Assembly: GCA_014649355.1 (NCBI GenBank)
Contig: BMSW01000013.1
Location: 62,001-126,000, forward strand
DNA length: 64,000 nt
Direction of reading: 5' to 3'
From: Streptomyces althioticus
GTDB lineage: Bacteria > Actinomycetota > Actinomycetes > Streptomycetales > Streptomycetaceae
Shown here piece by piece: positions 42,871 through 52,163 of this stretch. The notes under the pieces are model-generated. The model worked only from the letters and a program-made list of their open reading frames with translations. It was not told the origin of the DNA and did not search any database. Within the stretch, counting starts at the first letter, position 1, and every line of letters starts with the position of its first letter. The translations under genes were made by a program, and so were the position numbers.

Positions 42871-44652
42871 ATGACCCACTCCCCCGAAATGCCTGAAGTA
42901 CCCATACGGCCCCACGAGGTGACCGCCGCGGAGGTCGTCCCCGGCGACCTGTTCGCCCTGACCGCAGAGGACGCGGCCGAACGCCGCTGGCACGTCGTCA
43001 CGCACACCCTGCCCGTCTCCCCCGAGGTGATCCGGGTCACGCTGCGGCCGCCGCTCGGCGGGGTGGACCACGAGGAGGACCTGCGGCGCGAGCGGACGGT
43101 GACCGTCGCCGGTCGGCGGGTCGACGTGGACGCGGTGCCGCTGGTGGAGCCGGAGACCCTGGAGGGCGCGGAGTTCCGCGATGGCGACCGGCTGACCGTC
43201 CTGCGGGCGGTGGACCCGCTGGCCGCCGAGGTGACGTACGTACGCCGCTGGGGCGCCTGGCACCGGGACACCACGGAGTCCGCCGACGCGGAGGCCGCGT
43301 CCGACGCGGAGGTGCGCCGCTGGGCCGCCGACGCCGCCCGCGAGGGCACGGTCGTACGGCACGAGCCGCGTCCCGTACGTCAGGCGCGGGCGGCCGGGCC
43401 CCGGCGCGTGGTGGTCACCGGGCTCGGCGCGGTCACCCCGCTGGGCGTGGGCACCGGCGAGCTGTGGAAGGGGCTACTCGAAGGGCGGCACGGCATACGG
43501 GAGTTGACGGACCCGGAGTTCGACGGGCTGCCGGTGCGGACCGCGGGCACGGTGCCCGTCGACCCGGCCTCGCTGCTGCCCCGGCAGGCGGCGCGCCGGA
43601 TGAACCGGGCCGCGCAGTTCGCGGTGCTGGCCGCGCGCGAGGCGTGGGCCGACGCCGGGTACGCCGCCGGCGGCGCCCCGGAGAGCGGGCTGGCCCCGGA
43701 GCGGGTCGGGGTGAGCCTCGGCGCGATCCTCGGGGACGCGTCCGTCCTGGTCGGCGGCGACCGGAAGCTGCGGGAACGGGGCCCGCGCGGCGTCTCCCCG
43801 CTCACCACGCCGATGACGGTGCCGTCGCAGGCCGCCTCGCAGGTGTCGCTGGACCTGCACATCACCGGTGAGGCGCGCACCGTGACCAGCGCCTGCGCCT
43901 CCGGCACCGAGGCGATCGGGCAGGCCGTCGACCGGATCCGGTACGGCCGGGTCGACGTCGCGCTGGCCGGCGGCGCCGAGGCGGTGATCACGCCCGCGAT
44001 CATGGCGTCGTTCGCGGCGATGCGGGCGCTGGCGGAGGGCGATCCGTCGGAGGGGTCGCCCTCACGTCCCTTCGCCAAGGACCGGGACGGGTTCGTCAAC
44101 GGTGAGGGCGCGGGGGTGCTGGTCCTGGAGTCCGAGGAGCACGCCCGGGCGCGCGGGGCGCGGATCTACTGCGAGGCCGCGGGCTGGGGGCTGTCCGCCG
44201 ACGCGTATCACGTCGCGGCCCCGGACCCGTCCGGCGACGGCATCGCGCTCGCGCTGCGGAGGGCTGTGCGGGACGCGGGGGGTGAGGTGGCGGACGTCGT
44301 GCACGTGAACGCGCATGCCACCGCGACGGTGGAGGGGGATCTCGCGGAGGCGCGGGCGCTGCGGGGGGTGCTCGGTGAGCGTGGGGGGTCTGTGCCGGTG
44401 ACGGCGCTGAAGGGGCACCTGGGGCATTTGCAGGGGGCTGCGGGTGGGGTCGAGGCCGTGGCGGCCGTGCTGACCCTGCACCACGGGGTGGTGCCGCCGA
44501 CCGTGGGGTGTGGGGAGGTGGACGACGGGGTCGAGCTGGACGTCGTCCGTGGCGGTCCGCGTGCGCTGCCGGGCAGCGGTGACCTGGTGCTCAGCAATTC
44601 CTTCGGCTTCGGTGGGCACAACGCGGTGCTGGCGTTGCGGCGGGTGTCTTAG
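42871..44652 (+). CDS. Beta-ketoacyl synthase (FabF-type) with novel N-terminal extension
   Basis: A 593-residue protein. Residues about 177-593 form a complete condensing enzyme with Cys342 in VTSACASGTEA, His482 in VNAHATATVEGD and His519 in KGHLGHLQGAAG; the Cys-His-His triad suits elongation with malonyl-ACP. Residues 1-170 are unusual: a beta-rich segment (VTAAEVVPGDLFALTAEDAA) and an acidic, Ala-rich linker. FabF proteins are about 420 residues, so this is a fusion or added domain. No ACP, ketoreductase or acyltransferase gene is nearby. The ribosome site is weak. It may modify a special lipid or metabolite; unknown. Confidence 0.88.
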   Translation: MTHSPEMPEVPIRPHEVTAAEVVPGDLFALTAEDAAERRWHVVTHTLPVSPEVIRVTLRPPLGGVDHEEDLRRERTVTVAGRRVDVDAVPLVEPETLEGAEFRDGDRLTVLRAVDPLAAEVTYVRRWGAWHRDTTESADAEAASDAEVRRWAADAAREGTVVRHEPRPVRQARAAGPRRVVVTGLGAVTPLGVGTGELWKGLLEGRHGIRELTDPEFDGLPVRTAGTVPVDPASLLPRQAARRMNRAAQFAVLAAREAWADAGYAAGGAPESGLAPERVGVSLGAILGDASVLVGGDRKLRERGPRGVSPLTTPMTVPSQAASQVSLDLHITGEARTVTSACASGTEAIGQAVDRIRYGRVDVALAGGAEAVITPAIMASFAAMRALAEGDPSEGSPSRPFAKDRDGFVNGEGAGVLVLESEEHARARGARIYCEAAGWGLSADAYHVAAPDPSGDGIALALRRAVRDAGGEVADVVHVNAHATATVEGDLAEARALRGVLGERGGSVPVTALKGHLGHLQGAAGGVEAVAAVLTLHHGVVPPTVGCGEVDDGVELDVVRGGPRALPGSGDLVLSNSFGFGGHNAVLALRRVS

Positions 44653-45036
44653 CGCGGGGCGCGGTTTTCAGCGCCCGGGCGTGGGTGCGGGCCGGGGGGT
44701 GTCGGCGCACCTCGGCGCCAGCGAGGTGCCGCCGCGCCCACCCGTGCCGCCCCAGGCGGCACGAATGCCCGCGGTTGGCGGGACTGACGGCCGCCGCCCG
44801 CCCTCGCGCACGCGGGTGGCGAGGGTTGTGGCCGTCGCGCGCCACCGGTGTCGGTCTAGCCGCCCTCGGCGGGGAGGGGACGGGGTGGGGGTGGGCGCCC
44901 GCAGCGGCTGGCGCGTCCGCGCCCTCGCCCTCTCGAGACGCACTCTCGCGCCAGACCGAGGACGACCGCCCCCACCGCGGCCCCGCACCACCCACCACCC
45001 GTAGGCGCTACATCAACCCCCACCCACCCAGGCGGG
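44653..45036. repeat. Intergenic region with a scattered inverted-repeat element
   Basis: 384 bp between convergent genes. At 44728-44772 lies a 45-bp stretch that is, on the minus strand, 42/45 identical to the repeat at 63859-63903 near the window end. Its core CGTGCCGC...GCGGCACG folds into a hairpin and may end transcription from both sides. The rest shows no gene. Confidence 0.6.
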
Positions 45037-46050
45037 TCAGGCCGAGCGTTTGCGGGATGCCGTCTTCTTCGCCGCGCTCTTCTTCGCCGGCGTCTTCTTC
45101 GCCGTCGCCTTCTTCTCCGACTGCGACGCCTTCGACGTCTTCGACGTCGACTTCCGCGGCGACGACGTCGTCTTCTTCTTCGCCGTCGACGTCGACTTCT
45201 TACCCCCCGTGTCCTTCGGCGACGAGCGGCTCGTCCTGCGTTGCGGAAGCTGCTTGACCTCCGCCTCCTCCCCCCGCGACTCCCGCGCCGCCCGGACGCT
45301 GTTCTCCAGGGCCGCCATCAGGTCCAGGACCTTGCCGCCACCGGCCTCCGGGGCCGGAGCCTCCTTGGGCGTCTCGCCCGCCGCCTTCGCGGCGACGACC
45401 TCCTCCACCGCCTCGCGGTACTCGTCGTGCAGGTCCTCCAGGTCGACCTCGCCGAGCGTGTCCATCAGCGCGTCCGCGAGGTCCAGCTCCTTGTCGCGCA
45501 CGGTGACGTCGGCGTCCGGCGCGACGCCCTCCGGGGCGCGCACCTCGTCGGGCCACAGCAGGCCGTGCATGGCGATCGCGTCGCCCACCACGCGGAGCAT
45601 GCCGAGCCGCTCCCGCCCGCGCAGGGCGTACTTCGTGATCGCGACCTTCTTGCTCCGCTTCAGCGCCTCCCGCAGCAGCGTGTACGGCTTCGCCGCGGGA
45701 GCCCCACCCGCCTGGAGGTAGTACGCGGCGTCCATCTGGAGCGGGTCGATGCGGTCCTCGGGCACGAAGGCGACGATCTCGATCGTCTTGGCGGTCGGGA
45801 TCGGCAGCCCGGCCAGGTCCTCGTCGGTGATCGGGATGATCGTTCCGTCCGAGTCCTCGTACCCCTTGCCGATCTCCTGGCTGCTGACCTCCCGGTCCTC
45901 CAGCTCGCAGTACTTCCGGTAGCGGATCCGGCCGCCGTCCTCGGTGTGGATCTGGCGGAAGGAGATCGAATGGTTCTCGGTGGCGTTCACCAGCTTGATC
46001 GGGATGCTGACCAGCCCGAACGAGATCGCGCCGTTCCAGATGGACCTCAC
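45037..46050 (-). CDS. ku: Ku homodimer DNA-end-binding protein
   Basis: A 337-residue bacterial Ku. The core beta-barrel (SIWNGAISFGLVSIPIKLVN, then HSISFRQIHTEDGGRIRYRK) ends near residue 255, followed by a Lys/Ser/Thr-rich tail of about 80 residues (KKSTSTAKKKTTSSPRKSTS). Ku bridges broken ends and recruits LigD for non-homologous end joining. GTG at 46050 is preferred; its GGAGAGG ribosome site is well spaced. It is divergent from a LigD-type polymerase gene. Lysine tails in actinobacterial Ku aid DNA threading. Confidence 0.95.
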   Translation of the reverse strand: MRSIWNGAISFGLVSIPIKLVNATENHSISFRQIHTEDGGRIRYRKYCELEDREVSSQEIGKGYEDSDGTIIPITDEDLAGLPIPTAKTIEIVAFVPEDRIDPLQMDAAYYLQAGGAPAAKPYTLLREALKRSKKVAITKYALRGRERLGMLRVVGDAIAMHGLLWPDEVRAPEGVAPDADVTVRDKELDLADALMDTLGEVDLEDLHDEYREAVEEVVAAKAAGETPKEAPAPEAGGGKVLDLMAALENSVRAARESRGEEAEVKQLPQRRTSRSSPKDTGGKKSTSTAKKKTTSSPRKSTSKTSKASQSEKKATAKKTPAKKSAAKKTASRKRSA

Positions 46051-46123
46051 GTGCAGCACCTCTCCGGTCGTCCGCCGATCGATGTCGGAGCCTTTGTCAT
46101 GGTTTGCGTGAGATTCTCATCGT

Positions 46124-47005
46124 ATGGCTCCCATCACGGAGGTGGAGGGGCGACGGCTCCCGCTCAGCAATCTGGAGAAGGTGCTGTATCCCGCCACCGG
46201 CTTCACCAAGGCGGAGGTTCTGCACTACTACGCGACCGTGGCCGACGTGCTGCTGCCGCATCTGCGGGAGCGGCCGGTGTCGTTCCTGCGGTATCCGGAC
46301 GGGCCCGACGGGCAGGTGTTCTTCACCAAGAACGTGCCGCCCGGTACGCCCGACTGGGTCACGACCGCCGAGGTGCCGCGGTCGGAGGGGCCCGCGCGGA
46401 TGGTGCTGGTGGAGGATCTGCCGAGCCTGATGTGGGCGGCGAACCTGGTCGCGGAGTTCCACACCCACCAGTGGCGGATCACCGACCCGGGGCAGGCGGA
46501 CCGCATCGTGTTCGACCTGGACCCGGGTCCGCCGGCGACGGTCGTGCACTGCTGCGAGGTGGCGCTGTGGCTGCGGGAGCGGCTGGCCGAGGACGGGTTC
46601 GAGGCGTACGCGAAGACGTCCGGGTCGAAGGGGCTGCACCTGCTGACGGCGGCACGGGGCTCCTCATCCGAACAGGTGTCCGATTACGCGAAGGCGCTGG
46701 CCATGGAGGCGGAGAAGGCGATGCCCCGGCTGGTGCTGCACCAGATGAAGCGCAGCCTGCGACCGGGGAAGGTCTTCGTCGACTGGAGCCAGAACGCGGC
46801 GCGCAAGACCACGGCCGCCCCCTACACCCTGCGGGCCCGCGCCGAGCCGCTGGTGTCGGCGCCGGTGACCTGGCAGGAGGTCGAGGAATGCCGGTCGCCG
46901 GGCGGGATGGCACTGCAAGCGCCCGACATCCCCCCACGGCTGCAGGACTTCGGCGACCTGCTGGCACCGCTGCTGGACCCGGACGAGGCGGGCACGCTGC
47001 CCTGA
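46124..47005 (+). CDS. LigD-type DNA polymerase/primase (POL domain)
   Basis: A 293-residue stand-alone POL domain of the LigD family (archaeo-eukaryotic primase superfamily) that fills gaps with ribo- or deoxynucleotides in end joining. The metal-binding DxD lies in VFDLDPGP, the family HTHQWR is upstream, and KTSGSKGLHLLTA binds nucleotide. Ligase and 3'-phosphoesterase domains are absent, so they must be encoded elsewhere. The last 17 codons lie in a 58-bp tandem duplication. Confidence 0.93.
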   Translation: MAPITEVEGRRLPLSNLEKVLYPATGFTKAEVLHYYATVADVLLPHLRERPVSFLRYPDGPDGQVFFTKNVPPGTPDWVTTAEVPRSEGPARMVLVEDLPSLMWAANLVAEFHTHQWRITDPGQADRIVFDLDPGPPATVVHCCEVALWLRERLAEDGFEAYAKTSGSKGLHLLTAARGSSSEQVSDYAKALAMEAEKAMPRLVLHQMKRSLRPGKVFVDWSQNAARKTTAAPYTLRARAEPLVSAPVTWQEVEECRSPGGMALQAPDIPPRLQDFGDLLAPLLDPDEAGTLP

Positions 47006-47069
47006 CGTCCCGGACCTGCTGGCACCGCTGCTGGACCCGGACGAGGCGGGCACGCTGCCCTGACGTCCC
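46955..47069. repeat. 58-bp tandem duplication across the 3' end of the LigD-polymerase gene
   Basis: The segment starting GACCTGCTGGCACCGCTGCT at 46955 recurs at 47013 nearly perfectly, including the stop codon and the following GACGTCC. The first copy ends the gene; the second is untranslated. It looks like a recent slippage or unequal-exchange event. Confidence 0.9.
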
Positions 47070-47095
47070 CCTGCACCGGACTCAGCCCCACCCCC

Positions 47096-47899
47096 TCACA
47101 CCCCCGCCCACGTCCCCCGGTCCCGCGCCGCCGCGTACAGCGCCTCGACGTCCGTGGGCTTCAGCACACCCCCACCCCGCCCCAGCCCCGGTACGTCCGC
47201 GTCCGTCAAGACCCGCACCCCGCGCGGCGCCGCCACGACCGTCACGCGGCGGGCGCCGGCCAGAACGAGCACCGGGCGGACCTCGGCGGTGAGGGCGTGG
47301 GCGGCCCGGTCGGCATCGGCACGCACCCGGTGCAGCACGGGTTCCGGCGGGCGCCGGCCGATGCGCACCTGCGGCTCCGCGACGGTCACCCGCCGCCCGT
47401 GGGCGGACCGGACGTGCAGGGCGTACAGACCGCCGGGGCCGATCAGCAGGTGGTGGACGTGGTGGCTGCCGGGGAGCGGCAGGGAGTGCAGGGCGTGCCA
47501 GCCGGCGTCGCCCATCGCGTCGAGGGCGTCGCCGACGGTCCGCTGCGCGTCCAGTTCGGCGCGGCGCGGGTCCGGGCGCAGGCGGCGGGCCGGGCCGGGG
47601 TCGCGGTCGAGGTCGACGAGCAGGGCCTCGCCGGGACGGTTCGGGGCGAGGTCGTCGTCGGGGTGGAGGGAGAGCCGCGCGAGGTCGGCGGGGGTGGGGA
47701 CCGGGGGCGGGCCGACGGCGACCGGGCCGGTGAGGTACGGGCCCAGGGCGGCGAGCACCTCCTCCTCGTGCTCGGCGTCGAGCAGGTTCACACGGGCCGC
47801 CTCACGGTCGTACCAGGCGATGTTCCTGCCGTCCGGGAGGCGGACGCAGAGCCGGTCCCTGCCGTGCCGTCGGGTCGGCACGACGCGTGGTCGGTCCAT
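47096..47899 (-). CDS. NERD-like protein lacking the nuclease residues
   Basis: A 267-residue homologue of the protein at 27683. Both share the N-terminal RRHGRDRLCVRLPDG pattern and the HLLIGPGG turn. Here the metal-binding residues are replaced: the DxD is HVH (SHHVHHLLIGPGG), the Lys is Arg (ALHVRS), and the Glu of GE is missing. It probably keeps the fold but not the activity. It lies after the LigD polymerase, convergent. Function unknown. Confidence 0.7.
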   Translation of the reverse strand: MDRPRVVPTRRHGRDRLCVRLPDGRNIAWYDREAARVNLLDAEHEEEVLAALGPYLTGPVAVGPPPVPTPADLARLSLHPDDDLAPNRPGEALLVDLDRDPGPARRLRPDPRRAELDAQRTVGDALDAMGDAGWHALHSLPLPGSHHVHHLLIGPGGLYALHVRSAHGRRVTVAEPQVRIGRRPPEPVLHRVRADADRAAHALTAEVRPVLVLAGARRVTVVAAPRGVRVLTDADVPGLGRGGGVLKPTDVEALYAAARDRGTWAGV

Positions 47900-47997
47900 G
47901 CGCCATCACCCCGCCTCCATGGGAACAGGCGGGGTGCTGCGCGGGCAAGAAGCCGGATACCGTGGACAGGAGTTGGCGATGAGAGTGGGAGGCGCCG

Positions 47998-48504
47998 TTG
48001 CGTACCCGCGAGAGTCAACCCGACGTACCGGCTCCCGAGAGCCCGTGGGACGAGATCGAGCCCGGCCTGTGGATGGGCGGTCACCAGGTGCGCGGGCCCG
48101 CCGGGCGGGTGGAGCAGGTGGTGGTGCACCGCCAGTTCGACCTGGTGCAGACCCTGCTGCGGCTGCCGGAGCACGGCCCCGACCCGGGGGTCGAGCACCA
48201 GGTGTGGCCCATCCCCGACGGGCCGCTCGACGGCACCCAGCTCGCGGGCGTGATCCGGCTGGCCGAGGCGGCGTGCGAGGCCCTGGACGCGGGGCGCACG
48301 GTCCTGGTCCGCTGCTTCCACGGCTACAACCGGTCGGGTCTGGTGGTCGCGCACGCCCTGATGCGCAGGGGCCGTCCGGCGGAGGAGGCGATCCGGCTGG
48401 TCCGGGCCCGCCGTTCCCCCTGGGCCCTGCACAACGGCCTGTTCGTCGACTACCTGCGGGCGGGACTCGCGACCGCGCGGATGCTGGAGGAGCTGACGGA
48501 GTGA
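47998..48504 (+). CDS. Dual-specificity-type protein phosphatase
   Basis: A 168-residue phosphatase with the Cx5R loop VRCFHGYNRSGLV; Cys and Arg are present, while His before Cys is Arg. A preceding acidic stretch (WPIPDGPLDG) may give the general acid. Its small size and N-terminal MGGHQVRG pattern fit actinobacterial members. TTG at 47998 is preceded by GGGAGG. It stands alone between unrelated genes. Substrate unknown. Confidence 0.8.
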   Translation: MRTRESQPDVPAPESPWDEIEPGLWMGGHQVRGPAGRVEQVVVHRQFDLVQTLLRLPEHGPDPGVEHQVWPIPDGPLDGTQLAGVIRLAEAACEALDAGRTVLVRCFHGYNRSGLVVAHALMRRGRPAEEAIRLVRARRSPWALHNGLFVDYLRAGLATARMLEELTE

Positions 48505-48651
48505 CGGGGTCACGCCCCCGTACCGGCACGTGACCCGGTAGGCGGAGCGCCCTCCCCGATGGCGCAGCAGGGCGGGCGGGCGCCGGGGGGCGCTCCTAAT
48601 GTGGCGACAAGTCACCTTCGACCTGTTGTCTCCCCCCATGGAGGTACGGCC

Positions 48652-49215
48652 ATGTCCCTGCGACGCCCGCGTCCCCCGCTGACCCGCCGTCTACCCATAG
48701 CGCTCGCCGCCGGCGCCCTGGCGGTCGCCACCGCCGTCACCCCCGCACTCGCCGCCGACGACCCGGGCCAAGGCCACCAGAACCACAGCGGCCAGAGCAA
48801 CCAGGGCAACAGCCAGAGCGGCCAGGGCAACTGGAGCCAGCAGGGCGGCAACGGCACCAACACGGGCTCCGGCAACGGCAACAACAGCGGTTCCGGGAAC
48901 AACTCCGGCTCCCACCAGCAGAGCGGCGGCAACCAGGGCGGCGACTGGGGCAACCAGGCCGGCGGCAACCACGGCGACCAGGGCCAGTACCGCGGCGTGG
49001 TGACGGCCCAGAAGCTGGCCCTGCGCAGCGCCCCGAACCGCGGCTCCCAGGTCATCCGGTACGCCCACAAGGGCGAGGTCGTCTCGATCTTCTGCAAGGT
49101 CCCGGGCGGCACCGTGGACGGCAACCCGCTCTGGTACCTGCTCACCGACGGCACCTGGGCCTGGGGCCCGGCCCGCTACATCGACAACATCGGTCCCGCG
49201 CCACGCTGGTGCTGA
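48652..49215 (+). CDS. Secreted SH3-domain protein with low-complexity linker
   Basis: A 187-residue exported protein. The signal peptide ends near residue 34 (TPALAADDP). Residues about 35-110 are Gly/Asn/Gln/Ser repeats (NQGNSQSGQGNWSQQGGNGT). The C-terminal bacterial SH3-like domain reads VTAQKLALRSAPNRGSQVIR and SIFCKVPGGTVDGNPLWYLL, with Cys residues that may form a disulfide. It probably sticks to the cell wall. GGAGG ribosome site at the ATG. Confidence 0.85.
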   Translation: MSLRRPRPPLTRRLPIALAAGALAVATAVTPALAADDPGQGHQNHSGQSNQGNSQSGQGNWSQQGGNGTNTGSGNGNNSGSGNNSGSHQQSGGNQGGDWGNQAGGNHGDQGQYRGVVTAQKLALRSAPNRGSQVIRYAHKGEVVSIFCKVPGGTVDGNPLWYLLTDGTWAWGPARYIDNIGPAPRWC

Positions 49216-49258
49216 TGAGCGCACCACGCGAAGCGTCGCACATGGGTAAGTTCCGGAC

Positions 49259-50620
49259 ATGAGCAAGGCCGGTATCACCCTGGCGACGGCGGGCCCGTCC
49301 GCGCCCGCCGTCCGTCCCACCGGGCGCCGGGGCGTGGAACTCGCCCTCATCGTCCTGGCCGTCGGACTGTCGGTGTACGGCTACTGCGCCGTCGGCCTCG
49401 CCAGGAACGGCACCGTCCCGCCCGGCGCCGCCGGTTACGGCGCCGGGCTCGGTGTGCTCGCCGTGCTCGCCCATCTGGCGGTGCGCTGGCGGGCCCCGCT
49501 GGCCGACCCGCTGCCGCTGCCGATCGGGGTGCTGCTCAACGGGGTGGGTCTGGTGCTCATCTACCGGCTGGACCTGGAGACGCCCGGAGACCGGGCCGCC
49601 CCCGCCCAGCTGATCTGGTCGACGCTCGGGGTGGCGCTGTTCATCGCGGTGATCCTGGTGCTGCGCGACCACCGGGTGCTCCAGCGCTACACCTACCTGT
49701 GCGTGACCGTCGCGCTGGTGCTGCTGACCGTGCCGATCCTTTTCCCCGCGGTGAACGGCGCCCGCATCTGGATCCGGGTGGCGGGCTTCTCCATCCAGCC
49801 GGGTGAGTTCGCGAAGGTGCTGCTGGCGGTGTTCTTCGCCGCGTACCTGGCCGCGAACCGGAGCGCACTGACGTACGCGGGCCGCCGCGTCTGGGGGATG
49901 CAGCTGCCCACCGGGCGGGTGCTCGGGCCGATCGTCGCCGTGTGGCTGGTGAGCGTGGGTGTGCTGGTCCTGGAGCGTGACCTCGGCACGTCGCTGCTGT
50001 TCTTCGGGCTGTTCGTGGTGCTGCTGTACGTCGCCACCGGCCGCACCGGCTGGATCGCGGTGGGGCTGCTGCTGGCCTCGCTGGGCGCGGTCGCGGTGGG
50101 GCGGCTGGAGCCGCACGTGCACCACCGGATCGAGACCTGGCTGCGCCCGTTCGCCTCCATCGAGGCGGGCGAGGGCCCCAACCAGATCGCCCAGTCGCTG
50201 TTCGCCTTCGCCGAGGGCGGCATCCTGGGCTCGGGGCTGGGGCTCGGACACTCCGTGCTGATCGGCTTCGCCGTGAAGTCCGACTTCATCCTGGCGACCG
50301 CCGGCGAGGAGCTGGGCCTGGCCGGGCTGTCCGCGATCATCCTGCTGTACGGGCTGCTGGTGGAACGGGGCTACCGGGCCGGGCTGGCGCTGCGCGACCC
50401 GTTCGGGCGGCTGCTCGCCGTGGGGCTCGCCTCGCTGGTGGCGCTCCAGGTGTTCGTGATCGCGGGCGGGGTGACCGGGCTGATCCCGCTGACCGGGATG
50501 GCCATGCCGTTCCTGGCGCAGGGCGGCTCCTCGGTGGTGACCAACTGGGCGATCGTGGCGTTGCTGGTCCGGCTCAGCGACAGCGCGCGGCGGCAGGACG
50601 CCGCGGGTGCGCTCCGGTGA
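49259..50620 (+). CDS. FtsW/RodA/SpoVE-family glycosyltransferase
   Basis: A 453-residue SEDS protein with about ten to twelve membrane helices. Signature stretches include PGEFAKVLLAVFFAAY, the catalytic-Asp region WLVSVGVLVLERDLGTSLLF, and LIPLTGMAMPFLAQGGSSVV. SEDS proteins polymerise lipid II glycan strands and need a partner class B PBP, which is the next gene, overlapping by four bases (GTGA). This pair is outside the dcw cluster; its role in growth, branching or sporulation is unknown. Confidence 0.93.
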   Translation: MSKAGITLATAGPSAPAVRPTGRRGVELALIVLAVGLSVYGYCAVGLARNGTVPPGAAGYGAGLGVLAVLAHLAVRWRAPLADPLPLPIGVLLNGVGLVLIYRLDLETPGDRAAPAQLIWSTLGVALFIAVILVLRDHRVLQRYTYLCVTVALVLLTVPILFPAVNGARIWIRVAGFSIQPGEFAKVLLAVFFAAYLAANRSALTYAGRRVWGMQLPTGRVLGPIVAVWLVSVGVLVLERDLGTSLLFFGLFVVLLYVATGRTGWIAVGLLLASLGAVAVGRLEPHVHHRIETWLRPFASIEAGEGPNQIAQSLFAFAEGGILGSGLGLGHSVLIGFAVKSDFILATAGEELGLAGLSAIILLYGLLVERGYRAGLALRDPFGRLLAVGLASLVALQVFVIAGGVTGLIPLTGMAMPFLAQGGSSVVTNWAIVALLVRLSDSARRQDAAGALR

Positions 50621-52077
50621 CCCGGCACATCCGGCACGCGGCGCTGTTCTGCGCGCTGCTGCTGGTGGCGCTGCTGGTCAACGCGGCCCGGGTGCAGGTG
50701 CTGCACGCGGAGGACTACGAGGCGAACCCGGCCAACCGGCGTGCCACGATCACGCGGTACCAGCAGCCGCGCGGTGACATCTGGGTCGACGGCCGACCGG
50801 TCACCGGGTCACGGGACACCGGGGAGCACCTTCGGTACGAACGGACGTACAGCGACGGGCCGTTGTACGCGCCGGTAACGGGCTTCGCCTCGCAGGAGTA
50901 CGGCACGACGCTGCTGGAGGCCACGGAGGACGCGGTGCTGTCGGGGGCCGCCCCGGTGCTGCAGCCGCTGCCGCTGTGGAACGAGTTCACCCGCTCCCGC
51001 AGCGCGGGCGGCGACGTGCTGACCACGATCGACCCGCGGGCGCAGCGGGCGGCGTACGAGGGTCTGCGGGGGCGGAAGGGCGCGGTGGCGGCGGTGGAGC
51101 CGTCGACCGGGCGGATCCTGGCGCTGGTGTCGGTGCCGAGTTACGACCCGGAGCCGCTGTCGGGGAACGGCAGGACGGCGCGGGAGGCCTGGGCGCGGCT
51201 GAACGCCGACCCGGACAGGCCGATGCTGAACCGGGCCGTGCAGCGCACCTATCCCCCGGGGTCGACGTTCAAGGTGGTCACCGCGGCGGCGGCGCTGGAC
51301 GCGGGCGTGGTGAAGGGCGTCGACGAGCCGACCCGCTCCCCCGACCCGTATCTGCTGCCGGGGACGACGACCCGGCTGGTCAACGGGACGGACAGGTGCC
51401 GGAACGCCACACTGCGGGACGCGTTCGTGCGGTCCTGCAACACGGTGTTCGCCCAGCTCGGGGTCGCCACCGGGGTGGAGCGGCTGCGGCGGACGGCGGA
51501 GAGCTTCGGCTTCAACGACGCGGACCTGCGCGTCCCGTTCCCGGTGGCGCCCAGCACCTTCGACACCACGGTGGACGCGGCGCAGCTCGCGCTGTCGTCG
51601 ATCGGGCAGTACAACACGCGGGCCACGCCGCTGCAGATGGCGATGGTCGCGGCGGCCGTGGCGAGCGGCGGGCAGGTGCGGGAGCCGTACCTGGTGGAGC
51701 GGACCACGCGGGCGAGCGGGGGCACGGTGTCCGCGGCGGGTTCGGGCGCGGTGCGGCGGGCGATGCTCCCGGCGACGGCGAGCCGGCTGCGGGAGCTGAT
51801 GCGCGGGGTGGTGGAGGACGGCACCGGCGGGAAGGCGGCGATCGAGGGCGCCGTGGTCGGCGGGAAGACCGGCACCGCCCAGCACGGCCTGGGCAACTCG
51901 GGGATGCCGTACGCCTGGTTCATCTCCTGGGCGCAGCGCGAGGACGAGCTGGAGCCGAAGGTGGCGGTGGCCGTGGTGGTGGAGGACGGCGAGGGCAGCC
52001 GGCGCGAGATCAGCGGCGGCGGCACGGCGGCCCCGGTGGCGCGGGCGGTGATGGAGGCGGTGCTGCGGCCCGAGTGA
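50617..52077 (+). CDS. Class B penicillin-binding protein (transpeptidase)
   Basis: A 486-residue transpeptidase. One N-terminal membrane helix is followed by a short dimerisation region, then the transpeptidase domain with Ser216 in PPGSTFKVVTA (SxxK), SCN in RSCNTVFAQLG and KTG in GGKTGTAQHG. It lacks PASTA domains. It overlaps the SEDS gene and forms its cognate pair. Confidence 0.94.
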   Translation: MTRHIRHAALFCALLLVALLVNAARVQVLHAEDYEANPANRRATITRYQQPRGDIWVDGRPVTGSRDTGEHLRYERTYSDGPLYAPVTGFASQEYGTTLLEATEDAVLSGAAPVLQPLPLWNEFTRSRSAGGDVLTTIDPRAQRAAYEGLRGRKGAVAAVEPSTGRILALVSVPSYDPEPLSGNGRTAREAWARLNADPDRPMLNRAVQRTYPPGSTFKVVTAAAALDAGVVKGVDEPTRSPDPYLLPGTTTRLVNGTDRCRNATLRDAFVRSCNTVFAQLGVATGVERLRRTAESFGFNDADLRVPFPVAPSTFDTTVDAAQLALSSIGQYNTRATPLQMAMVAAAVASGGQVREPYLVERTTRASGGTVSAAGSGAVRRAMLPATASRLRELMRGVVEDGTGGKAAIEGAVVGGKTGTAQHGLGNSGMPYAWFISWAQREDELEPKVAVAVVVEDGEGSRREISGGGTAAPVARAVMEAVLRPE

Positions 52078-52163
52078 AGGGCCCGACCGAACTTCCCCAT
52101 CACGGTGCTCAGTTGGTGAGACGGGGGTGCCCGGCCCCGCACTCCCGACCTAACGTTCGGTCC

